A stretch of 64,000 bases of DNA from Silene latifolia (Eukaryota; Streptophyta; Magnoliopsida; Caryophyllales; Caryophyllaceae): positions 198,651,325-198,715,324 of the forward strand of contig NC_133536.1 of the NCBI RefSeq assembly GCF_048544455.1, read 5' to 3'. A program made the position numbers and the translations under genes. This document shows, piece by piece, positions 32,161 to 40,815 of the stretch. The notes under the pieces were generated by a model. It did no database searches. It saw only the letters and a list, made by a program, of their open reading frames with translations, and was not told the DNA's origin. Position 1 is the first letter of the stretch; every line of letters starts with the position of its first letter.

Positions 32161-34291
32161 TGTTGGACCTTTAGTCCTTATTAATTGTTTTGATAATGAC
32201 ATGATGAATGATTTGTATGTGGACTTAATATATAAACATATGCGTGTAATTGTGTGCTTAAGTTTTAATTTAGAAAGGAACAATTACAAGACGCAAGCTT
32301 GAAGTTTGGACCAAGAAGGTACAACTTCAAACACATTTGATCGATGCATTCAAGCAAGATCAAGATTGGAAATCAACCACGAGACTCAAGATGAGAGACT
32401 TGTGAAGAGACGATTCGTTCTTCAAGATCTACTCAAGATTAGATAGTATAGGTCGTCATCCGGTAATGGTTTTACTTTGTTTGATTTAAAGGTTAGTGAA
32501 GTTATGACCTAATAGACATAACTTCATTGCTAGACAAAAATGATGCGTTAATTTTTGGAAAATATATTTTTAATGGTTTATAAAAATAAGAGAGTATTTA
32601 TTTGGTTGGAATTAATTAATTAGAATTTAAGTTAAATAAACTATTGGTTTGTAATACGATATTTATATCGTCATGCAACCTAGGGCTTTAACTAAATTCT
32701 ATCTCGATTTGTTGCGGGCTAGAGAAGCAAGGATGGACCGAAGGAGGCCTTGGGCCGGCCGAACCCTAGGGAGGCCGAAACCCTAGGTGGCCGAAACCCT
32801 AGGAGGCCAAATCTTCTCCTTCCTTTCTCTTCTTACTTGTTCATCAAGTTTGATATTTCCAGAACATTCCTATGCCCTAGTTCCAGAATATTCCAAACCC
32901 TAATCCTCTCTACTATAAATACTCTCATTCATCTCCCCTACTACTAAGAGAATAAAAATTCTCTTAGTTTTCCCGCCTAAAGTGACTTTTTTTTAATTGG
33001 GCCTATTTTTCTGGATACTACTAACACAACAAGATTTGATGGATTGTAAATTGTGGACCATATACGTAGCCCACTTTTTGTATCTCATCTATCAAAGTAA
33101 AAATTATTAATAGCCCATAATTTTGGACTCTACATGTCATATTATAAGCTAGATGAGTGAACTTGATTTCGTATAAATTTAAATTTATATTATATTTATA
33201 TATTGCCTCTTTTGTAAGAAGTCATCAGTTATTTATTATGTAAATTTTTGTCTTAGTAATATGGACTATTTTTTGAAGGATGTAAAAACACTTATGTATT
33301 TTCTATTAGAAATAAAAAAGTGAAAACATTATTTTAATATTTCGTAAATTATTTTTTTTCGGCGCGAGGAATAGTTTTTACTGCTTTTCGTTTTAAGGTC
33401 AATATGCGTTTTAATAAAATTATACAATTAACTTAATAATTGTACTATTAATGTCATAAATTAGTTGCATGTAATGGTATAAAATTATTGTATTATTTTT
33501 AATAGTAAAAAAATAACTTAACTTAAAATGTCTTCTTATGGTAGTAGACTTTTTTTTCAACCTCTTATTGATATTATATTTAGTAGATTTATAACATTAA
33601 ATTAAAAGTATACTTCATTTATGTAAATAATTTAATTGATAATATCTCTTTATAAAATGAATCTAAAAAGTATCGTGCTATAGCACGGGAACTACACTAG
33701 TTCAACATTAATTGTTGACACACACATCTACAAATTTCAAAGAGAGAAAAATATTTTAAGCAAAAATTATTTGAGCTTTAATTCTTATTTTCATATTTGC
33801 TTATACAAAAATCACGCATCAAATTTGTCAATCACTCGAAGAAAAATCGTTATAGGATATTAAATACACAAGGATAGTATACTCACTCGCATAACGTGAG
33901 ATTAGTATTTGTCGTTGTATTTTTCTTATTAACGTAAGAGCAACCTAGAGTATTTAGCGATACTCAATCTGAGTTATAATCATATAGTTGATTATACGAG
34001 TGGATTGGTAATTTTTGTAATCCGGAGAAAGGTACTAAAAATTATTAATCGAGAATAGTGGACGTAGGTTTCGACTTGTGAAACTGAACCACTTCAAAAT
34101 CCTGTGTGTCTCTCTTTCTCTCTCTCTTTATTATTGTTATTTCGATTTTGCACTTATTGTTAATAATTTAATTAGTTGATTTTAATCAATAAAATCAAGT
34201 AATTAATTTATATCATATATTTCAAAAAGTGGTCATCGTTTTAATACTCAATTCACCCCCCCTCTTTCGTATTCGATCAATAGACTCCACA
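32161..34291 (+). repeat. 3' LTR of SIRE-like Copia, carrying a Helitron
   Basis: 2131 bp in total; 1362 bp after removing the inserted 769-bp Helitron, against 1356 bp for the 5' LTR. Differences from the 5' LTR are a few short indels near 32200, 32420, 32440 and 32462 and scattered substitutions. Confidence 0.95.
32932..33700 (+). mobile_element. non-autonomous Helitron, 769 bp, with exact ends
   Basis: The element begins TCTCCCC and ends with the hairpin CGTGCTATAGCACG, ten bases, then CTAG. It lies between host A (32931) and T (33701). The 5' LTR has the same site uninterrupted, so both boundaries are exact and there is no target duplication, as expected for Helitrons. The interior is AT-rich with no Rep/helicase coding, so it must have been moved by an autonomous relative. 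Confidence 0.95.
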
Positions 34292-34296
34292 CAAAT

Positions 34297-34782
34297 ATTT
34301 ACTAATAACATATTTTTTAGTTGCAAATTTTTATCATAAAAAATCAAAACATTTTTAACAATATTTACTAATACCATATTTCACCTAGGTATATAGTAAA
34401 AACAAGTGTTCAACATAACAAACAAACCAACGCCCAAAGTTGATGTATAAACTTTATACAAACAACAAAATTATAAATTGGACTGCTAAATGTTAATCAA
34501 CATAATATAAAAGCCAAGTTTTTACTAGCTTCTGATTGGGTGTTGAATTTCTATATATGAGACCCTTCATGTTTCTTATTCAATTAAATTACCATCTCTC
34601 CTAAACTCAATTCATATTCCTATTTTAATTACTTATGTTAAAACATAAGTTAAAATGTCACAATTTACATAAAATGTTCCAATTTACATACATTCAACGG
34701 GTCTAACATGTCAATACTTTTAATATAATTCTGATAAAATACGGTTGTTTATGTATCTAACGATAGCACCTGCTATTACGAC
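34297..34782. other. AT-rich intergenic DNA, possible Helitron body
   Basis: No gene found. It immediately precedes a Helitron-type 3' end, so it is probably internal to that element, but the 5' end is not resolved. Confidence 0.4.
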
Positions 34783-34813
34783 CCGTGCATTTTTTGCACA
34801 GGTATAAAACTAG
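34783..34813 (+). mobile_element. Helitron-type 3' terminus (plus strand)
   Basis: The hairpin CCCGTGCA ... TGCACAGG (about 34782-34802) is followed by TATAAAA and CTAG (34810-34813), then T. Confidence 0.55.
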
Positions 34814-34830
34814 TTCAGTTGCGAAGTATT

Positions 34831-35031
34831 CTTTCCGTCTCGGTCATTTGTTATCCTTTGATTTTGGCATAAAAACAAAGGAAAGATGAGAGAGTCAATT
34901 ACTAAATGACATGTGTACCAAATTAAGTGTGAATGACCAAATTGTTCATCAAATGTATTACTAAAATAGAAAGGACAAAAATTGATTGAGATACCCAAAA
35001 TAGAATAGGAAAAAAATGACCAGGACGAAAG
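34831..35031. mobile_element. Stowaway-like MITE, about 200 bp
   Basis: The left end CTTTCCGTCTCGGTCATTTG and the right end (complement of CTTTCGTCCTGGTCATTT) form an imperfect inverted repeat. TA lies at both flanks. The same CCGTCTCGGTCATTTGTT end recurs at 61420. No coding capacity. Confidence 0.7.
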
Positions 35032-35313
35032 TAAATAATAACAAAATGGAAAAAAAGATAAATGTGAAACCGGCATCCATTGCATCACATCGCACTAGAC
35101 AATTAATATTTGGAGATACTATTCCACGCACCTTGTATATCACATGGTCTTCGCAACAAAAATGTTAGGCAAATGTCAAATGAGACGTGCAGCATATCGC
35201 TTATGTTGTGCGACAATTAGGTGTCTGCTTTGTTTGTTCGTACAATTAAAGGTAAACAAACGACCGATAGAGACCGAATAACAAGGTACATAATTTTACA
35301 CTAAAGAAAGATT

Positions 35314-35319
35314 TTTATT
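35314..35319 (-). terminator. polyadenylation signal of the EBF-like gene
   Basis: AATAAA on the minus strand, about 640 nt after the stop codon of the EBF-like gene. It gives a long 3' UTR, as known for EBF1/EBF2 mRNAs. Confidence 0.5.
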
Positions 35320-35957
35320 CATTATCATAACAGTAGTACTCCCATTAACCATTACATAAAAAACGTCGCTGCAGAGTACAAGCTCGTAACTAAAGACACC
35401 GGTAAAACTAGGACTTGGCAAAAAAAGGTTAAAAAACAGTCTCCGGTAAAGGAAAACTGTAAAAGCCAAAGCCCATGATGAAGCCAGTTACCCTAGTTCG
35501 AGCTTCCAAAAGCAGCAGACGATGAAAACGACTTGTAACCAACAACACCCGCCATGACCGAATCCATCAAGGCTCGGTCACGGACGACATGGTAAAACTG
35601 ACAACCAACAGGATAAACTAAACAAAAGACACTATTTTTTTTTTTAGAGAGATCCAGACACCAGCAAAAGATAGGGGAAGGCCTCACTCTTCCAGGGACT
35701 CCGTAGCTATATTATCAGGCATCAATGGCGGTAGAACGCGGCACCCGTTGCAAAAGGGGGTACCGGAATTCTTGAAACAGGCTCCTCGTTGTTGAGGAAG
35801 TCTGCAAAAAAAGGGGGTAAAATTTGCCATTTCCGCCTGGAAAAAGAACTGAGTCGCTGGGATGAGTAAGGCCCGATTTTGAACTGATGGACCCAAAAAC
35901 TAAACGAACCACTACTATTCACGAACGCTTCTAGATAGATATACTTCGGGTTTGGAT
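35320..35957 (-). promoter_or_regulatory. 3' UTR with poly-U tracts of the EBF-like gene
   Basis: In transcript sense there are U runs of 7 (35812-35806), 5 (35845-35841), 7 (35426-35420), 6 (35436-35431) and 6 (35363-35358). In Arabidopsis, poly-U elements in EBF1/EBF2 3' UTRs mediate EIN2-dependent translational repression by ethylene. Whether these runs serve that role here is inference. Confidence 0.5.
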
Positions 35958-38162
35958 TTAGGCAAGGATGTCACACTTGACCAGTCGGTCCACGAGCATG
36001 TCGATGGTGCTACTAGAGATTGAGTTGCAGTTCTGCAGGTTGAGTCCCATAAGAGACTGACCCAACTTATACAAGAACGGCAAGCACTTGTCTGAGACCG
36101 ATGAGCACCCGGACAACGCGAGGATCTGCAAGCTAAGCTGCTTGGAACGAGCCAAAGATGTGATACCCAAATCAGAGATGCCGCACTTTGATATATCAAG
36201 TTCACTGAGGACAAGGCAGTCATTAGCAATGGCTGCCAAGCTGGCATCAGTCACCTTTCCACAACCAGCCAGGTTTAGAACCTCAAGGGTTCCACCATGG
36301 GTTTTAGCCAATGAAACTATGACGTCGTCGGTGACGTTGATGCAACCGGACAGATCAACCTTAACAAGACCGTTACCAGCATCACAACTCTCAACAAGAG
36401 AGAGAAGGCCTGCATCTGTGATTGCAGGAAGACCAGCGAAGTTAACGTATTGCAAGTGAGGACATAACTTGGCTAACATGGCCAAAGTCATGTCCCCAAG
36501 ACCAGGGCAGTTACGCACAGTTACAGATCGAAGTGGGGTGGACAGGTCAGGAAGGGGAAATCCCAAAATCATATCCTTAAAACCAAAGCAGTTTGACATG
36601 GCTAAAGCCTTAAATTTGGGGGAACAGTTCAAAAGGAGACCGAAAAACCCGATTTGGGTTATCCTATGGCACTCCTCCAATTGAAGGCTCTCAAGAGACC
36701 TTGAAACCTTGGCAAAAGAGATCAATCCATTGTCAGATAAGAAAGCACACTTCTTGAGAACAAACTGTTTCAAATTTGGACAACCCTTTCCGACAGCTTC
36801 AACTGCGAGATCTGTGACTCCACGGCACGATGTGATAGTGATGGACTTAAGGTGGTGAAGCCCCTGAGCATTACCCATAACCCAGAAACCCCTTTCATTA
36901 ACATTTGGAAGGTTGGCTAACACAAGATCAGTAAGTGCTTTGCCGTAGTGCCCAATGACAGCAAGAGATACATCGGTGATACTCAATCCTTGGAACTTAA
37001 GCTTGTTTAAGACGAAAGTAGCTGATGACATTAAACTAGCTACCCCTTGATCAGCAACAAGCGGGCAGTCCTTAACGTTAAGAGACTTCAAATTGGTGCA
37101 GAACTGCCCGATGGCTTGTAGACCTTCATTTCCAACATTTTGACAACCCTCGATGCTAATAGAGTTCAAAGAAGGGCAACCCTTGGCAATAGCAACCAAG
37201 GCCTTATCGGTGATTGAAGGGATGTTGCAAAGGTCAAGCTTCTCAAGACGGGCACACCCATTGGCTATCTCGAGAAGACCCTCATCCCCAACAGAAGAGA
37301 TATTCCATAGAGAAAGAGCCTTAAGCGATGGGGAGCATCGAGCAATAGCCTTTAAACCAAGGTTACTCACTCCGCGAGTAGGGTTAGGGTTACTTCCCCT
37401 AATCGTGAGCTTTCCCAAACCACCACAACCACCATTTCCAACAGCAATCGCAGCAAGTCTAACATCAGTTGCCTTCTTTCCCTCCAAGCTCCTAGTAAGG
37501 AACCCATCCTCCAGATCCTCATCCATAAGATCCATTTTCTCCCTGCAAAGTTCTTCCTTAGGGATACTACTCAACAACATAAGCCATCTCTTAGAAACAC
37601 CAGCACATGTGCTTCTTTCTTGGTCACCGGGTAATCGCCTAAGGATTTCATATAAGCACTCATCTGGGAGAGAATCAATAGAGACTTGGTTTTTCTGGTC
37701 CAAGATCTCATGGCTAAGAACAAAAGGGGTATCGAATCGAGCCTTTTTACGAGGAAAGAAAACATCCATTGGGCTATCACCCAAGGACAAAAAGCTACCG
37801 GCTTCCTTGGGGTTTGAGTATATTGATCCCCCATGGTAAAATTCCTCATCACCTGAATATCCAAATTAACCAAAAACTACTTAGCTAGGGTTCTTCCAAT
37901 ATGATCACAATCAACCATAAACTGGGGAAATAAATCCATGATTTATACATGTCCATATCTATATCTAAATTCATTAGTGGAAATAAATTAATTAAATCAA
38001 ACTAACATTGCAACCTATATATATCACCACCTAAAATTAAGCACAAATTTATAATAAGACCGTCTTACAGTGTGAAACCGTCTTCATTATTATGAAAATT
38101 AAAAGGAATTACAAAAAACCCAGAAAAAAGAACATACCAGTGAAATCGAAGATCTGAGACAT
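35958..38162 (-). CDS. EBF1/2-like: EIN3-binding F-box protein (EBF1/EBF2-like), two coding exons
   Basis: Exon 1 is 38162-38138 and exon 2 is 37852-35958. The 285-bp intron has GT...AG ends (GTATGTT, TTCAG). The product is 639 aa, close to Arabidopsis EBF1/EBF2. The first exon gives MSQIFDFTG, which joins the DEEFYHGGSIYSNPKEAG segment, the conserved EBF N-terminus. An internal TTG (37790) that could be taken as a start is not the true one. An F-box lies at residues about 64-105 (LPDECLYEILRRL ... VSKRWLMLL), followed by about 17 leucine-rich repeats and the family-typical end VKCDILA. EBF proteins act in the nucleus as SCF adaptors that target EIN3/EIL factors for degradation and so limit ethylene responses. 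No disrupting mutation is seen. Confidence 0.95.
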
Positions 38163-38544
38163 GATGAAAGGCAAAGAAAAACCTCAAAGAGGCAAAAAAG
38201 ATGGAAACTTGATGGATAAAAGCACAAACCCAGATCAAAGCAGGTCCCAAAAACAAAGATTATGAACAAAGCAGTTGAAATTTGTAGAATAAGCGCAAAA
38301 TTCATGAGACAAAGTGGAACCAAGTGGAATAAAACCCTATAAAAATAGGGAAAAAAAGGAAAATAAAAAAGTTGAGGAAGAAGAAGGAAAGAAAAGGAAG
38401 ATGAGAAATAAGAAAAATGGTGTTGAAATGAGAGGTTTTTAAGTAATGGGGAAGGGTTAGAGAAGAAAAGGGAAAGTGGGTGTAAAATGAGAATAAAAAA
38501 AGATATTTAAAAATAAAAATAATAATAAATAAGGAGAATGCATG
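38163..38544 (-). promoter_or_regulatory. 5' UTR and proximal promoter of the EBF-like gene
   Basis: A purine-rich (on the plus strand) leader with GAA/AAAG runs at about 38345-38510. No unambiguous TATA box could be fixed. The transcription start is unknown. Confidence 0.4.
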
Positions 38545-38581
38545 ATGAATGTATGAATTTGGGAAGATGTATACAATGAAT
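38545..38581. promoter_or_regulatory. cluster of EIN3/EIL-type AYGWAY cores
   Basis: Five matches in 37 bp: ATGAAT (38545, 38553, 38576) and ATGTAT (38549, 38567). They lie about 380-420 bp upstream of the EBF-like start codon. EIN3 directly activates EBF2 in Arabidopsis, giving negative feedback. The full consensus has a following CT that is not present here, so the site is only suggestive. Confidence 0.3.
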
Positions 38582-38831
38582 GTGTAGGGGGGGAAAGGTG
38601 TGTAGAGGGGAAGTTATGTCAGCATGCAAATTCATTGAATCTATGCCTTAAAATTAGGAATCTTATGCTCACTTTCCTAACTTATCACTCTATCTATTGT
38701 TTCTTGCTTCCCCCACTTTACCCACTTGTTGTCTTTTTTGTTATGTGCCTTGTTTCTGTCCTCATAAATTTGGGTCGGTTTCGGTTTAGTGTTGTCTCTT
38801 TGAAACGGGTTGAGCTAGGTACGAAGTATTA

Positions 38832-38994
38832 GGCCCGGTTCTCTTAAACTTAATTTCAGTTCAGATTAGAATTACTGAAATTTAATAATATTTCCAGTTC
38901 AATTTACTTCAGATCAATTTACTTCTAGTCCATTAAATTTAGTTGCGATAAGTTCAATCAAGTTCAGATAATTTTAGTTCAAAAGAACGGGACC
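38832..38994. mobile_element. Tourist-like MITE, 163 bp
   Basis: Termini GGCCCGGTTCTCTTAAAC and GTTCAAAAGAACGGGACC, flanked by TTA on both sides (38829-38831, 38995-38997). The core has CAGTTCAG/CAGATCAATT-type units. It is the same family as 19908-20915, 4483-4849 and 17597-17870, and the most compact copy. Confidence 0.75.
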
Positions 38995-39084
38995 TTAATT
39001 TTGGGATTTTGTATAGTAATGCTCGATGTACCCTCATCTGAATTGACTTGAATCGATTTTTAGTTGTTTTCAAGACTCCCAGAC

Positions 39085-39222
39085 TTTAAGACATTGTTCT
39101 TTTGAATTTAGTTTCGGTTTTTATAAATTCAGTTCAAATCAGCTCAGTTTCCTTATTATTTAATAAGTTCAGTTCAGTGCAGATCAGTTCAGTTTAATTC
39201 AGGTTCATTTCAGTTCAGTTGG
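39085..39222. mobile_element. degenerate Tourist-like MITE remnant
   Basis: A left end CATTGTTCTTTTGAATTTAG is followed by GTTCAGTTCAGTGCAGATCA-type units. The right terminal repeat is lost, so the end coordinate is approximate. Confidence 0.45.
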
Positions 39223-40068
39223 AATATATATTCTGATATCATACTGATCAGAATCTGTTATTTTTTATATGTTGCTAATAGCGGCCTCTATTGTACCAGA
39301 ATACTCAATTTATACATAAACACATTTTAATTATCCTATAATCTGCTAATTATAAAATGTATTTTCTAATTTCTCTTAGTTTATTTGATAGTCATACACT
39401 CATACTTGCTGCTAAAATCGTTATTATGAATCTGTTTATACATTTGTCAAACATTACTAAAATAACTTTCACGAACCGGCACTTTTCTATAACAATGTCA
39501 TCCATGTCTTTTTTATATGATTTTACAAATTATTATCATAAAATCGTTTTATAAGAGATTATTTACTCTTATAGTATCAGTTCGCAAGTTTCTAACATTT
39601 ATTTTACAACTCCAATAATAAGCTACTATCTTAATATTTTATAAATTTTAAAAGTAAGTTTTGTTAGAATCAATAACCGAAGATACTCTTTTAGTGCATA
39701 TGTTTTTCCTTAAGTTGATTAAATGACAATTACTTCATGGTGAATACTTATTAGTACATCATGTATAAGTTTAATTTTATAATCGTTTTGCTATAACCTA
39801 GATCCTGTTAGTTTAAACTATTTTCAGCATTAAATTTATATTCCAATTCTTATTAATGAAATTTTTATTTCGTTCGCTATTTAATTTGTCTGATCATATA
39901 CGATATACTCCATATTTAACATACACATTAATAGAAAATGCTACCTCACACGCAATTAATAACGTTTGTGAAACCTGATTCAGATTTTTATTCTAATGAA
40001 ACCTTGGATTGTAATTTGTTTGATGATTTTTTCGTTTACACATAAGAACAAGTTTATGCTTTGTAACC
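39223..40068. other. AT-rich intergenic DNA, no gene recognised
   Basis: Between the MITE remnant and the retrotransposon array. No recognisable coding, RNA or terminal-repeat signal. Confidence 0.5.
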
Positions 40069-40371
40069 AACGTGTCACGCCTTGGTTACTTTGACACTAG
40101 AAAACCAAGCTCGTGTGCCACTTAACTCGCACCCCTTTGCAAGCTAAGTCAGGCAACCTCTTTGCAGCGGAATATTATGTGTTATAAAGGATAGATGTCG
40201 GCTAAGAAGGCTAGACACTAAGTGTGGAAATGTTACTTATATTACACTTGAATACTTAAGAGAATTACAAGACTTGGATACAATGTTTGGTGTGTGTGTG
40301 TGTGTGTGTTTGTGTGTGTGTGTCTGTGTGTGTGTTTGGTAGGATGGTTGGCAAATGATGCCCCTTACCCA

Positions 40372-40379
40372 TATTTATA
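40372..40379 (-). promoter_or_regulatory. LTR TATA box
   Basis: TATAAATA on the minus strand. It is conserved in the other LTRs (for example 43130-43123 and 61858-61851) and lies about 60 bp downstream, in transcription sense, of the nearest heat-shock-element array. Confidence 0.65.
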
Positions 40380-40441
40380 CTACTCCTATGGAACTCTCTA
40401 GAAACGGAACCTTCTGGAATGCTCTGGACATCACACCCCCA

Positions 40442-40704
40442 GAAACTTCCGGAATGTTCCAGACACTACTAGATATCTCTACCATGTACATGAATGTTCT
40501 AGTACCTACTAGAACATTCTGGACCCTTCTAGACAATTCTAGTATGCACTAGAACAATCTAGAACAACCCAGAAGACTCCACACTATTCTAGAATATTCT
40601 AGACACTTCTAGATTACTCTAGATTACTCTACACTATTCTAGAATATTCCGGACCCTTCTAAAATATTCTAGTTGACTCTACTATCTTCTAGAAACTTCT
40701 AGAC
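40442..40704. promoter_or_regulatory. four heat-shock-element arrays in LTR 1
   Basis: The alternating modules GAA/TTC occur at exact 5-bp spacing. 40442-40464 has GAA-TTC-GAA-TTC-GAC; 40587-40604, 40637-40654 and 40687-40704 each have TTC-GAA-TTC-GAC. The HSF consensus is inverted nGAAn units of this phase, with three as the usual functional minimum. All lie upstream of the TATA box. Function is inferred. Confidence 0.6.
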
Positions 40705-40815
40705 ATTTCTGGATACTTCTCTAATCTTCTAGATTCTTCCTTGAAGATTGATCCTTTGAGCCTTGAAGCGCTCCCAGCAAATGAACCTCGGTTGTACATA
40801 AAGCCAACCGTGACA

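Larger units (their letters stand above)
22171..34291 (+). mobile_element. complete SIRE/Maximus-like Copia retrotransposon, 12.1 kb
   Basis: The element has TG...CA LTRs (22171-23526 and 32161-34291). It is flanked by the perfect 5-bp duplication CAAAT (22166-22170 and 34292-34296). The PBS is complementary to initiator tRNA-Met and the PPT is AGGGGG-rich at about 32147-32158. The order is gag, protease, integrase, RT, RNase H, then a third ORF between pol and the 3' LTR. That order, the large size and the long coiled-coil gag fit the Sirevirus lineage. Gag-pol is broken by several frameshifts, so it is not autonomous now. Its LTRs differ at only about a dozen sites by eye apart from a Helitron in the 3' copy. 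Confidence 0.95.
40073..40815 (-). repeat. LTR 1 (743 bp), promoter-distal end of array
   Basis: On the plus strand it reads TGTCACGCCTTGG ... CCAACCGTGACA. In transcription sense (minus) it has U3 with heat-shock elements, a TATAAATA box (40379-40372) and then a CA microsatellite (TG on plus, about 40290-40337). It faces the EBF-like gene, whose start codon is 1.9 kb further along the same strand. Confidence 0.9.

Noticed and set aside
37153-37839. 228-codon plus-strand frame
   Set aside because: It is antisense to the EBF-like coding exon and has no recognisable domain.
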